DNA of 64,000 bases from positions 62,001 to 126,000 of the forward strand of contig NZ_JAENHP010000028.1 in the NCBI RefSeq assembly GCF_016834655.1, read 5' to 3'. This document shows, in pieces, positions 42,387-52,200 of this stretch (the first letter of the stretch is position 1; the number at the start of each line of letters is the position of its first letter). This stretch comes from Paractinoplanes ovalisporus. GTDB lineage: Bacteria > Actinomycetota > Actinomycetes > Mycobacteriales > Micromonosporaceae. The notes below the pieces were generated by a model that was not told the origin of the DNA, ran no database searches, and worked only from the letters and a program-made list of their open reading frames with translations. A program made the position numbers and the translations under genes.

Positions 42387-42447
42387 GATCGTGAACCTAG
42401 GCGGCCTCCCGGTCGGCCGGCCACCCCGCACACAACACCTTCACCTT

Positions 42448-43104
42448 TTATGCGCGATACCCGTCGAACAGCGGCCCGCCCGCCCGGTCGAGCACCTCAC
42501 GGGCAAGATCTTCCGGGCTTTCCCGTACGCGCACCCACCGCTCGGCCAACGCAGGATCAAGCCCCCGGAGCTCGCGCAGCAGCCACTTGCCCTGACTGAC
42601 CCAGCCCCCACCGAGCAGCAGCGCCGCCTTCGCCGTCTCCGTCCACAGCGCGGCCGCGATGAGCGTCCGCTCCCCCGGATCGGTGGCGTGCACATAATCG
42701 TCGAGGCTGTCCGTCAACGCGTACCGCAGCCGTTCCCGCTCGCCCTCGCTCAACGGTTCCGGCCCGCCCGCGAGCACTTCCGCGCATCGGGCTGTCCATT
42801 CACTCGGATCCCCGCGCAGCGCCACACCGGTGGCGAGCATGCGGTGGGTGCTCGGTTTGCGCTTTTCCCGCTCACTGGCGAGAAATCCTTCCAGCGCTTC
42901 CCGCGTATGCACGAACAACTCAACCGGCCACCCGCGAAACCGCAGGCTCTCCCGATACCCCGGCCCTTCCGGGATGAGCACCACAATGTCCAGATCAGAT
43001 CCCGCCGTACGGGCCGGGCCGAGCACACTGCCGGTCAGGATCGCCCAGACCGCCCGCGGAAAGCGTTCGTCAACCAATGCCCGGGCGTCGCCGATCGGAT
43101 CCAT
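42448..43104 (-). CDS. Nucleotidyltransferase-domain protein
   Basis: This protein of 218 residues has the polymerase-beta-type nucleotidyltransferase signature LTGSVLGPARTAGSDLDIVVL (Gly-Ser then Asp-x-Asp, residues about 23-43) and a helical C-terminal half, as in aminoglycoside or toxin/antitoxin-type (MNT-like) transferases. It starts ATG 43104, 45 bp from the divergent hydrolase gene. A roughly 200-bp copy of its middle lies at 44216-44413, so the gene was once duplicated. Confidence 0.85.
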   Translation of the reverse strand: MDPIGDARALVDERFPRAVWAILTGSVLGPARTAGSDLDIVVLIPEGPGYRESLRFRGWPVELFVHTREALEGFLASEREKRKPSTHRMLATGVALRGDPSEWTARCAEVLAGGPEPLSEGERERLRYALTDSLDDYVHATDPGERTLIAAALWTETAKAALLLGGGWVSQGKWLLRELRGLDPALAERWVRVRESPEDLAREVLDRAGGPLFDGYRA

Positions 43105-43149
43105 GCGCCCATACTGGCATCCCCTGCCGTCTCCTTTGAGGATGCGCCG

Positions 43150-43995
43150 ATGCCGACCTTCGCGTCGTACGACGGGACGACCCTCGCCTACCACGTCCGG
43201 GGCGACGGACCCGTTCTCGTGTGCCTGCCCGGGGGTCCTGGCCGCGCCACCCCGTACATGGGCGACCTCGGTGGGCTGGACATTCTCCGCGCTCTGGTGA
43301 TGCTGGACAACCGCGGGACCGGTGAGTCCCAGGTCCCGCACGACAAGGGCAGCTACCGCGTCGACCGGCTCGTGGAAGACGTCGAGGCGTTGCGCGAGCA
43401 TCTCGGCCTTCCCATGCTGGACCTGCTCGCGCACTCCGCCGGGACCAACGTCGCGACCCTGTACGCGGCGGCCCACCCGTCCCGGGTCAGCACGTTGACG
43501 CTGGTCACGGGCCTGCTGCGAGTGGCCGGCCTGACGTGGGAGGACGTGGAGGAGGGCATCGAGAAGCGGTCGGGCGAGCCGTGGTACGCCGCCGCCATGG
43601 AGGCCGACGCGCAGCTCGAAGCGCTGGACGACGACGCCGACCCGGCTCTGGTCAAGGAGCTGGAGGATCGCACCGTGCCGTTCAGTTACGGGCGCTGGGA
43701 TGCGACGGCTCAGGCGCATGCGGCGGCCGCGCCGGAACAGTTCTGCGAGCCGGCCCGCAAAGGCTTCTGGGACGGCTACGACAAGGACCCGGCCGCGCTG
43801 GCCGCGCGGCTGAAGCAGCTCACCGCGCCCGTGCTGGTCGTCGTCGGCGGCGTCGACCTCGTTCCCGACCTCGCGGCGTCCCGGGCCGGCGCGGCGTTCT
43901 TCCCGAACTCCAGCGTGGTGACCATCCCCGGCGCCGGCCACTTCCCCTGGCTCGACGACCCATCGGCGTTCGTCTCCGCAGTCACCCGATCATGA
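43150..43995 (+). CDS. Alpha/beta hydrolase (prolyl-iminopeptidase-like)
   Basis: This protein of 281 residues has the oxyanion-hole motif CLPGGPGRA, LDNRGTGES, the nucleophile elbow LLAHSAGTNVA (Ser), Asp in VVGGVDLVPD and His in IPGAGHFPWLD, a complete triad. No signal peptide. ATG 43150 begins directly before the conserved first strand. The substrate is unknown; the family includes proline iminopeptidases and esterases. Confidence 0.9.
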   Translation: MPTFASYDGTTLAYHVRGDGPVLVCLPGGPGRATPYMGDLGGLDILRALVMLDNRGTGESQVPHDKGSYRVDRLVEDVEALREHLGLPMLDLLAHSAGTNVATLYAAAHPSRVSTLTLVTGLLRVAGLTWEDVEEGIEKRSGEPWYAAAMEADAQLEALDDDADPALVKELEDRTVPFSYGRWDATAQAHAAAAPEQFCEPARKGFWDGYDKDPAALAARLKQLTAPVLVVVGGVDLVPDLAASRAGAAFFPNSSVVTIPGAGHFPWLDDPSAFVSAVTRS

Positions 43996-44004
43996 GGTCG
44001 GCAG

Positions 44005-44115
44005 CCCCGCCTCGGGCCGTACGGCATCGGGGTCGTCCCGCCCCGAGTCAAGGAATCTGACCGCCATCGCCACCGCCTCCCCGAACCCCTCGGCCAGAGA
44101 GTCGTCGGTCTCTGC
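44005..44115 (-). pseudogene. Fragment duplicating the 3' end of the gene at 44424-44939
   Basis: This stretch resembles 44468-44575 (shared words GCCTCGGGnC, TCGTCGCGGCCCGAGTC-like, CCGAACCCCTCG and AGAGTCGTCGGT/AGCGTGTCGTCGGT) with many substitutions and indels. It is not open as a gene. Confidence 0.6.
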
Positions 44116-44215
44116 GGACGAGGTCATCGACGAGGCACTGCGCTATCGGCCCTTCATCGGCTGACGGAGAAGTCATCTCGCCGGCTACGTAAAGGGAAGC
44201 GCGATGACCGCCCGC

Positions 44216-44413
44216 TCGTCGAGGCTGTCCGTCAGCACGTACCGCAGCCGATCCCGCTCGCTCTCGCTCAACGGTTCCGGCCCGCCCGCGAGCACTTCCG
44301 CGCACCGGGTTGTCCATTCGCTCGGATCCCCGCGCAACGCCACCCCGGTAGCGAGCATGCGATGGGTGCTCGGTTTGCGCTTTTCCCGCTCACTGGCGAG
44401 AAAGCGCTCCAGC
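44216..44413 (-). pseudogene. Internal fragment of the nucleotidyltransferase gene
   Basis: It is about 90% identical by eye to 42698-42895. It encodes ERFLASEREKRKPSTHRMLA and onward, with no catalytic Gly-Ser/Asp-x-Asp region, so it cannot be active. It is fused to the 3' end of the gene at 44424. Together with the fragment at 44005 it shows that a two-gene block was duplicated and then eroded. Confidence 0.85.
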
Positions 44414-44423
44414 CCGGACGACG

Positions 44424-44939
44424 TCACTCTCGCCGAGACCCTTGCTCAGGGTGCCCCTCGAGGGGCAGGCCGGCGGCGGCGCGCAGCGCCTCGGGGTCGT
44501 CGCGGCCCGAGTCGAGGAACCGCAGCAGCATCGTCACCGCGTCGCCGAACCCCTCGACCAGCGTGTCGTCGGTGCCGACGGCCCAGTAGCCCTCCTGCAC
44601 GTCGTGGGCGTTGTGGTTGACCGGGCACCAGCAGGCCACCTCGACCGACGCCCGCACCGCCAGCCGCGGGCACCAGGCCACGTCGAGGCCGGCGCTCAGC
44701 CAGTCGACCCCGGTGGAGAAGAGCATGACCGATCCGCCGAGGACCAGCCGGTAGAGATCGTCCTCCGGGTCCGGCCGTTCGACGTTCTCGCTCAGCCACA
44801 GCCAACCGGTGCGGCCGGCGGCGGCCGGGTGGGCCTCGAGCCGGGCGCCCAGCCGGCGCAGCTCCCCGAGGACAGCCCGGTGGTCGGGCAGCAGCGCATC
44901 GAGGGGCACTTCGGCAAGGGACGCGACCGGCTTGGCCAT
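44424..44939 (-). CDS. Hypothetical protein, immunity-like
   Basis: This protein of 171 residues is rich in Trp/Asp/Glu, cytosolic and without a membrane segment (RTGWLWLSENVERPDPEDDL, DVAWCPRLAVRASVEVACWC). ATG 44939 (MAKPVASLAEVPLD) is a conservative start; the frame runs to 44993. No family is recognised. Its size, composition and setting among SMI1/KNR4- and similar genes fit the immunity-protein style. A degraded copy of its end lies at 44005-44115. Confidence 0.65.
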   Translation of the reverse strand: MAKPVASLAEVPLDALLPDHRAVLGELRRLGARLEAHPAAAGRTGWLWLSENVERPDPEDDLYRLVLGGSVMLFSTGVDWLSAGLDVAWCPRLAVRASVEVACWCPVNHNAHDVQEGYWAVGTDDTLVEGFGDAVTMLLRFLDSGRDDPEALRAAAGLPLEGHPEQGSRRE

Positions 44940-45080
44940 GCCGCCATCGTGACAGACCCGCGAAACCACGGCCATCATGTGCCCGGTGACCATGCCGAGG
45001 AGCGGTTGCTACCGTGCCGACGTGGCCGACGATCAGCACTCACCTGTGACCATGGACCGTGCGACGGGGAGCGCGAACGG

Positions 45081-46028
45081 ATGAGGCGGAACGAGGCCGA
45101 CCGGGACCGGGCGTCACTGCGACGTCGCCTGGAGGTGCTCCGGTTACCGGTGAGCACGCTACGGCGGGCCGGCCATCTGCTTCCGTCGTCGACCGATCGG
45201 GACTGGGAGCGGACACCGCAGTCGGTCGGCGTCGGGCCGGACCAGCAGCCCGTCGCGGTGTGGAACGACCACTCACGACCGCAGCGCCGGCTTGTCACCG
45301 CTCATGATGACCGCGGGCGCGCTCTCCGATCGGTGGTTCTGGACGGCTGCCTGCTCCCCACTTTTGTCCAGCCGCTGCCCGGCGACCGGATCCTGCTGGT
45401 GTCCGCCCGGCGCCGGGAAGGGTCCAACGCCGAGGTCTGGGACTTTGACGGGCACCGTCACCACGCCGGCGACCTCGGCGACGCCGTCGAGCAGGTGCTG
45501 ACCACCCCCGCCGGCGACATCTGGGTCGGCTACTTCGACGAGGCGAAGAGCGGCAGCGGTCCACAGACCCACGGCCTCGCCCGCTTCACCGGCGACCTGC
45601 GACCGGCGTGGCTGTACCCGGCGGGGCCGGACTCACCGCTACCGTCGATCTTCGACTGCTTCACGCTGAACGTCACCGCGGAAACCGCATGGACCTGCGC
45701 CTACACCGACTTCCACCTGGTCTCGGCGAGCGGCACCCAGGCCACCGACCACGGCCGCGCGCCCTACCAGGGCGCCCACATGCTGCTGGTCGACGGTCGT
45801 CGCGGAGCCCTGATCGGTGGGTACGCACCCGAGTACGACCTGATCACCCGCTACCGGACAACCCCCGACGGACCGGTCACCGACGGCCCGCCACGACGGC
45901 TGGTGCTCCCGGACGGCATGGAACTCCGCGACTTCCGCGCCACCGCCCGCGGACCCGAGCTGCACATCTTCATCAGAACAACGTGGTACCGCGCCGACCT
46001 CGACTCCCTCGGTGCCGACAGCACCTGA
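45081..46028 (+). CDS. Hypothetical beta-propeller-like protein
   Basis: This cytosolic protein of 315 residues has repeated strand patterns (DRILLVSARRREGSNAEVWD, GDIWVGYFDEAKSGSG, GLARFTGDLRPAWLYP, ALIGGYAPEYDLITRY) that suggest a beta-propeller. ATG 45081 has GGGGAG ten bases upstream. It resembles actinobacterial proteins found next to immunity-type genes. Function unknown. Confidence 0.7.
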   Translation: MRRNEADRDRASLRRRLEVLRLPVSTLRRAGHLLPSSTDRDWERTPQSVGVGPDQQPVAVWNDHSRPQRRLVTAHDDRGRALRSVVLDGCLLPTFVQPLPGDRILLVSARRREGSNAEVWDFDGHRHHAGDLGDAVEQVLTTPAGDIWVGYFDEAKSGSGPQTHGLARFTGDLRPAWLYPAGPDSPLPSIFDCFTLNVTAETAWTCAYTDFHLVSASGTQATDHGRAPYQGAHMLLVDGRRGALIGGYAPEYDLITRYRTTPDGPVTDGPPRRLVLPDGMELRDFRATARGPELHIFIRTTWYRADLDSLGADST

Positions 46029-46155
46029 CCATCGGCTTCGTGACGCCCGCCCCGGTGCACGACCAAGGCCGTGTCCGGCCCCTTGTCGCCCGCGCCGAGA
46101 AGCGGGTCGTAACGGCTTTTGCTTCATGCCGTTCCCCTCATGTCATCCTGTTTTC

Positions 46156-46602
46156 ATGGACGGTCACGACGCTCGCGGCGACGTCGTGCGCCTGCTTTCC
46201 CTCGTTGAGCGGGCGCCGGAGCAGCCGATGCCCGGAGGCGTGAGCGACCACGACCTTGCCGATCTGCAGCGACGACTCGGCTGTCCTCTGCCGACCGAAC
46301 TGGTCGAGTGGCTTCGAATCTGCAAGGGCGAGGCCATCGGCGCCGGCGGCGTCTTCGGTGCACGGCCCGACCAGGACCACCTCGATATCGCCACCTACCT
46401 CACGTTGTACCCACGTTGGCGAGAGCTGAGCTGGCTGCCGGTCGCCGGCGACGGCTGCGGCAATTACTACGTACTCGTCGGCAGCGGCCCTCTCGCGGGC
46501 AAGGTGGCATTCGTCGACACGATGTCTGATCCGGACAGCGTGGAAGTGATCGCGGGCGACAGCTTGTGGACTTTCCTGCAGTCCTACCTCATACGTGGAT
46601 GA
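46156..46602 (+). CDS. SMI1/KNR4 (SUKH) family protein
   Basis: This protein of 148 residues has the SUKH pattern: the helix SDHDLADLQRRLGCPLPTEL, then VEWLRICKGEAIGAGGVFG, and LSWLPVAGDGCGNYYVLV followed by VAFVDTMSD. SUKH proteins are mostly immunity proteins against secreted nuclease or deaminase toxins. ATG 46156 gives the usual start. No toxin gene is adjacent in this window. Confidence 0.85.
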   Translation: MDGHDARGDVVRLLSLVERAPEQPMPGGVSDHDLADLQRRLGCPLPTELVEWLRICKGEAIGAGGVFGARPDQDHLDIATYLTLYPRWRELSWLPVAGDGCGNYYVLVGSGPLAGKVAFVDTMSDPDSVEVIAGDSLWTFLQSYLIRG

Positions 46603-46635
46603 GCGGATGGCGACATGCCCGGACGCCGCGCTCCG

Positions 46636-47073
46636 TCAGCCAGGCTCAATGTCCGGGATCGGGGTCCCGAGTTCCCAGAACCGGTTGATCGCTTCCCAGT
46701 ACTTCGCTGACAGCGGGCGCAGCCAAGGCCGGAACGCCTCGGGGTCAACGCCACGCGACGTGACGGTCTGCATCTGCATGCCTTCGAGATAGCCGATCAC
46801 ACCCAGCTCGGAGACGTACGAGTCGCCATGAAGGATCAGATGCTCGATGTAGTCGAAGGCGGCATCGAACTCGCTCGTGTCGCTCGCAGCGAGACGGTCG
46901 GCGAGGTGTCCGACCACCCAGGCCGCGTCCAGGTAGCCGAGACGACCGCCGGGAGAGCCCGGGTCGGCGTTGTCATCAGCAATCTCAGCCCACTCGTCCG
47001 ACAGTGACGGAAGCGCAGTGAGTAGCAGCGTGGGGACCTGCTCGGCGGTGACACGTGCTTCGGTGGACCCCAC
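46636..47073 (-). CDS. DUF7674-like small protein, immunity-type
   Basis: This mostly helical protein of 145 residues has acidic patches (DEWAEIADDNADPG, FDAAFDYIEHLILHGDSYVS, ELGVIGYLEGMQMQT). The sequence pattern (residue counts of D/E, an IEHLILHGDSYVSELGVIG-like core) resembles a widespread small family that occurs near SUKH genes. It starts GTG 47073. The assignment is from memory and moderate. It may be an immunity protein. Confidence 0.6.
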   Translation of the reverse strand: MGSTEARVTAEQVPTLLLTALPSLSDEWAEIADDNADPGSPGGRLGYLDAAWVVGHLADRLAASDTSEFDAAFDYIEHLILHGDSYVSELGVIGYLEGMQMQTVTSRGVDPEAFRPWLRPLSAKYWEAINRFWELGTPIPDIEPG

Positions 47074-47082
47074 GCCCGCCAG

Positions 47083-47100
47083 CCTAGCCAGGACGCTAGG
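47083..47100 (-). terminator. Small hairpin at the hybrid kinase 3' end
   Basis: The 6-bp arms CCTAGC/GCTAGG enclose CAGGAC and span the kinase stop codon (47096-47098). Short, no T-run. Possible weak terminator. Confidence 0.35.
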
Positions 47101-49195
47101 TGCGGCGCAGGACGGACTGGACGCCGGCCAGGAGCTGGTCCCGGGTGTAGGGCTTGGCGACGATCATCGAGTCGGGTTCGAGGTTGTTGCCGGACTCGTC
47201 GATCAGGGCCTCGGCGAAACCCGAGACGAAGACCACCCGCAGGCCGGGGCGGCGCTGTTTGGCCACCCGGGCCAGCTGGCGGCCGTTCATGCCGGGCATC
47301 ACCACGTCGGTGATCATGGCGGCGATCGGGTCGGTGTGGCCGTCGAGCAGGCGTAGCGCCTCGACGGCGTCGGCCGCCGACAGCACGCGGTAGCCGGCCC
47401 CGCCCAGGTAGCGGGCGGTCACCTCGCGCAGGTCGGCCTCGTCGTCGACCAGCAGCAGCGTCTCCCCGCCACCGGCGCCGACGTGGCCGGGGGCGACCGG
47501 GACAACAGGCGCCGCCGAAACACCGGGCGCAGCCGGAACGGGAGCGGTCGGAACGGGCGCCGGCGGGACGGCGGCAACGGCCTCGCCACCGGCCGTCGGA
47601 GGAGCAACGACAACCGAATCCCGTACGGCGGGAAGGGTGATCGTCGCCGTCGTTCCGTCACCGGGGTGGGAAGTGAGCGCGATATGCCCGCCGGCCTGGC
47701 TCACGATGCCGTGGGCGGTGGACAGGCCGAGCCCGGCCGTGCCGGTCGAGCGCTTCGTGGTGAAGAACGGCTCGAACGCCCGGTCCAGCACGTCACCGTC
47801 CATGCCGCGGCCCGCGTCCTGGATCGTCACCACCGCGTCCCCCTCCGGCGAGGTGGCGGTGGCGATGACGATCGGGCCGCCGTCCGGCATCGCGTCGGCG
47901 CTGTTGCTGACCAGGTTGGCCAGCACCTGGCTGATCTGGCGGGGGTCGGCCCGCACCTCGGACAGGCCGGGCGTCAGGCGCAGCTCGACCGAGGCCGTGC
48001 CCGCCGACTCGCGCAGCCCGCCGATCAGGTCGCGCAGCAGGGCGTTGAGGTCGAACGTCGTCGGCTGGGTGATCTCGCGCCGCCCGAACGCCAGCAGTTG
48101 CTGGGTGAGTGCCTTGGCCCGTTCCCCGCCCTTCACGACCTGGTCGAGGTCGGCCAGCATCGAGGCCGCCATCTCGGGCGGCACGGCGCCCTCGGCGTCC
48201 TGCAGCGTCTCGATCGCGAGCGTGGTGTAGCCGAGGATCGCCCCCAGGATGTTGTTGAAGTCGTGCGCCGCTCCCCCGGCCATGCGGCGCAAACTGTCCA
48301 GACGTTCCGCGTCCCGCCGCCGGGCGTCCTCCTGGCGGCGCCGGCTCTCGTCGCGCAGCCGTTGCTCGGCCGCCACCAGGTCGGAGACGTCGTCGACCAT
48401 GAGGACGCCGCCGGCCAGTTCGGCCTCCTCGTCGTCCTGGATGCGCCGCAGTTGCAGCCGCAGGTAACGCTCGGTGCCGTCGGGCAGTTCGAGGCGGTGG
48501 GTGAACCGGCGTTCGGACGCTCCCCCGCGCAGCAGGTCGAGGGCGTCGCGGCGCGACGACGCGTCCAGGCAGGCGAGCCAGCCCCGGCCGAGCAGACCCG
48601 GGATGGGCGTACGCATGATCTCGGCCAGCCGTGGGTTGATGTAGTCGGCCTCCCCGTCGGCGTCGAGCAGCGCGATGCCGACCGGGGACGCCACCGCCAT
48701 CGCCTCGAAGCGCTGTTCCGTGTGGTGCAGCGCGCGGACCTTCTCGATCAGCTTGGCGTTGACCGCCTGCACGTGGGCCTGGGCGAAGTCGCCGGAGGGC
48801 ACGGCGTCGATCGAGACCGGCCCCTCGGCCAGCGCGGCGTCGATGGCGTCGAGCAGTTCGTCGGGGCTCTGCGAGCGCAGCACGACCTGGCTGACCCCGC
48901 ACGCCTCGGCGATCGGCCGGGTCTCGGGCTCGAGGTAGTTGGCGGTGTAGAAGATGACCGGGGCCTGCGCGGCCAGCTCGTCGGGGTCGGTGCGCAGCCG
49001 GTGCACGAGTTCCAGGCCGTCGATGCCGGGCATCAGCACGTCGGAGACGACGATGTCGGGATGGTGCTCGTGGGCGAGGCGCAGCGCGTCGGCGCCGTCG
49101 TGGGCCTCGATCACGTCGTGGCCCCGGTAGCCCAGCAGCAAACGGACGATGTCGCGGTTCGCGGCGACATCGTCGACGACCATCACCGTCGCCAC
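47096..49195 (-). CDS. Soluble hybrid histidine kinase (REC-PAS-HK-REC)
   Basis: This protein has 699 residues. Receiver 1 is at about 1-125 (VVDDVAANRD, phospho-Asp in VVSDVLMPG) and a PAS domain at about 160-285 (FEAMAVASPVGIALLDADG). HisKA at about 310-375 has GGAAHDFNNILGAILG, followed by HATPase (LANLVSNSADAMPDGG, DAGRGMDGD, TAGLGLSTAHGIV). A Pro/Val/Ala linker leads to receiver 2 at about 580-699 (LLVDDEADLR, ITDVVMPGMNG). It has no membrane segment, so the input is cytosolic or comes through receiver 1. It is divergent from a second hybrid kinase with 69 bp between the starts. Confidence 0.93.
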   Translation of the reverse strand: MATVMVVDDVAANRDIVRLLLGYRGHDVIEAHDGADALRLAHEHHPDIVVSDVLMPGIDGLELVHRLRTDPDELAAQAPVIFYTANYLEPETRPIAEACGVSQVVLRSQSPDELLDAIDAALAEGPVSIDAVPSGDFAQAHVQAVNAKLIEKVRALHHTEQRFEAMAVASPVGIALLDADGEADYINPRLAEIMRTPIPGLLGRGWLACLDASSRRDALDLLRGGASERRFTHRLELPDGTERYLRLQLRRIQDDEEAELAGGVLMVDDVSDLVAAEQRLRDESRRRQEDARRRDAERLDSLRRMAGGAAHDFNNILGAILGYTTLAIETLQDAEGAVPPEMAASMLADLDQVVKGGERAKALTQQLLAFGRREITQPTTFDLNALLRDLIGGLRESAGTASVELRLTPGLSEVRADPRQISQVLANLVSNSADAMPDGGPIVIATATSPEGDAVVTIQDAGRGMDGDVLDRAFEPFFTTKRSTGTAGLGLSTAHGIVSQAGGHIALTSHPGDGTTATITLPAVRDSVVVAPPTAGGEAVAAVPPAPVPTAPVPAAPGVSAAPVVPVAPGHVGAGGGETLLLVDDEADLREVTARYLGGAGYRVLSAADAVEALRLLDGHTDPIAAMITDVVMPGMNGRQLARVAKQRRPGLRVVFVSGFAEALIDESGNNLEPDSMIVAKPYTRDQLLAGVQSVLRRT

Positions 49196-49264
49196 CGGCG
49201 GCTCCTCATCCTCATGTCCGTTACAAGACTAAAGCACGATAATTCCCTTGTACGGTTATTGACC

Positions 49265-52200
49265 GTGAGCAGCCGACATGTCGCCGCAGCCGCGGTCGCC
49301 GCCGGGGGCATCGTCCTGACCTGGCGCAAGCTCGCCCACCGGCGCGACCGCCGCCGTGTGGAGCGCTACATCCACCTCGCCGCGATCCTCGAGGACACCG
49401 CGGCGCCCGCCTTCGTGAAGACGCTCGACGGCTGCTACCAGATCGTCAGCCCCGCGTACGAGAAGCTGCACGGTTTGCGCGACGCGGCCGGCCACTACGA
49501 CCACGAGGTGCACCCGCCCGAGCGGATGGCCGAGATCTCCCGCCACGACCGCGACGTGCTCAGCGGCAACGGCCCGGTCGCGTACGAGGAGGAGTTCGAC
49601 GGCCGCTGGTATGTCACCACCCTGCACGCGCTGCGCGACGGGCGCGGCCGCACGTACGCGATCTTCGGGGCCGGCGTCGACGTGACCCAGCTGCGCCTGG
49701 CCGAGAGCAAGTTCCGCAGCCTGCTCGACGCCTCCCCCGAGGCCATGGTGTGCGTGAACAGCGACGGCCACATCGTGCACGCCAACAGCCGGGCGGTCGA
49801 GCTGTTCCGCTACCCGCGCGACGAGATGATCGGCGCCGCGATCGAGACGCTCGTGCCCGGGGCGAGCCGCAAGATCCACGTACAGCATCGGAACCGGTAT
49901 TTCTCGACGCCGTCGGCGCGTCCGATGGGTGAGGGCATGCTGCTCACCGCCCAGCGCAAGGACGGCAGCGAGTTCCCGGTCGACGTGAGCCTGTCCCCCG
50001 TGCAGGCCGAGGGCAAGACGATGGTGCTGGCCGCCATCCAGGACGTCACGGGCCGCCGCCTGCTGCAGCACACCAACGCCCGGCTGGCCGCGATCGTCGA
50101 GTCGTCCAACGACGCCATCGTGAGCAAGGCCCTGGACGGCACGATCGAGACGTGGAACTCGGGCGCCGAGCGGCTCTACGGCTACAAGGCGGCCGAGATG
50201 ATCGGCCACGACGTCACCCGGCTGCTGCCGCCGGACCGGCTCGACGAGGAGAAAGACCTGCTCAACCGGGTCAACCAGGGCGAGACACTGCCGCAGCACG
50301 AGACCCGCCGGATGCGCAAGGACGGCCAGATCATCGAGGTCTCGCTGAGCATGGCGCCGATGCGCGACGACGACGGGCGCATCATCGGCGCCTCCACGGT
50401 CGCGCACGACATCACCGCCCGCGTGTCGGCCGAGAAACGGCTGCGGGTCGAACGCGAGCAACTTCAGATGATCATGGCGGCGGCCGCCGACCCGTTCTTC
50501 ACGATGGGCCCGGACGGCGTGATCCGCGAGTGGAACCGCCGGGCCGAGCAGGTCTTCGGCTGGCCGCGCGACGAGATCCTGGGCCGCGACGTCACCGAGA
50601 CGGTGCTGCCCGGCCGCTATCGGGCGGCGCTGGGCCGCTTCCTCGACGGCGAGTGGGACTGGCTGCTGAACCGGCCGACCGAGATGGCCGCCCGGCGCCA
50701 CGACGGGCGCGAGATGCCGATCGAGCTGACCATGTGGCGCATCCGGCACGACGGCGCCGCCCACCTGCACGCGTTCGCGCGCGACATCAGCACCCGGCTC
50801 GAGACCGAGCAGGCGCTGGCCCAGGCCCGGGACCAGGCCCTCGAGACGGCCCGGCTCAAGTCGCAGTTCCTGGCTTCGATGAGCCACGAGATCCGTACGC
50901 CCATGAACGGGGTCATCGGCCTCACCAGCCTGCTGCTCGGATCCACCCTCGACGAACAGCAGCGCCGGTACGCCGAGGGGATCAGCACCGCCGGTTCCGC
51001 GCTGCTGTCGGTCATCAACGACGTGCTCGACTTCTCGAAACTGGAAGCCGGCAAGGTGCTGCTCGACGACACCAACTTCAAGCTGCGGCGGCTCGTCGAC
51101 GACGTGGTGTCGCTGGTGGTGCCGCCCGGCACGTCCAGTTCGGTGTCGGTCGCCGGCGAATGCGACCCGCGCCTGCCCGCGACCGTCAGCGGCGACGTGG
51201 CCAAGCTGCGCCAGGTGCTGCTCAACCTGGCCGGAAACGCGATCAAATTCACCGCGTACGGGCGGGTCTCGATCTCGGTCATTCCGGACCCGAGCCCGAC
51301 GGCGGGGCCCGATGCGGTTCCCGTACGGTTCGAGGTGCGCGACACAGGCATCGGGATCGACCAGCACGAGCAGGAGAAACTGTTCGAACCGTTCACGCAG
51401 GCCGACGCCGGCACCACACGCCGTTTCGGCGGCACCGGCCTGGGCCTGGCCATCTCGCGCGACCTGGTCGAGCTGATGGGCGGCCACATCGGCGTGCACA
51501 GCGAACCCGGGCAGGGCAGCACGTTCTGGTTCACCGTCCCGCTGCGGGCCGCGCGCGAAGGGGCGAGCCTGTCGGAGAGCCACGCCCTGGACGGGCTGCG
51601 CGTGCTCATCGTCGACCAGGACGAGACCGACCGGGCCGTGCTCACCGACCAGCTGGCGGCGTGGTCGATGCAGGCCACCGGGGTCGAGACGGGCAAGGAG
51701 GCGTACGACATCCTGCGGGACGCCGCCGCCACCGGGCGCCCGATCGACCTGGTCATCCACGACGGCGTCTTCCCCGGGGTCCCGGACGGCACGCCCGAAC
51801 CTCGCACGATCCTGCTGACCGACGAGGACCAGCCGGACGCCTTCACCAAGCCGCTGCGGCAGTCCCAGCTCTACGACGCGCTCGTCGGGGTGCTGGCCGC
51901 CGAGTCGGAAAGGGCGCCCGCGCCCACGCCCGCGCCGACCGGCAGCGGACACGTGCTGCTGGTCGAGGACAACGACATCAACCGCACGGTGGCGCTGGGC
52001 ATCCTGGCCACCCTGGGCTACAGCGCCGACATCGCCACCAACGGCCGCGAGGCGGTACGGATGGCGGCCGAACGCCCGTACCAGCTCATCTTCATGGACT
52101 GCCTGATGCCCGAGATGGACGGTTACGCGGCCACGGCCGAGATCCGCCGCCGGGAAGGCGCCGACCGGCACGTCCCGATCATCGCGCTCACCGCGAGCGC

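Noticed and set aside
49251..49256. TACGGT as a general -10 element
   Set aside because: The hexamer is part of the very common CGTACGG word in this DNA, so I cite it only where its position fits a start codon and do not call promoters from it.
47483..49264. Extension of the plus-strand kinase frame to 47483
   Set aside because: The extension lies wholly antisense to the divergent hybrid kinase and contains no domain; the PAS-kinase start is near 49265.
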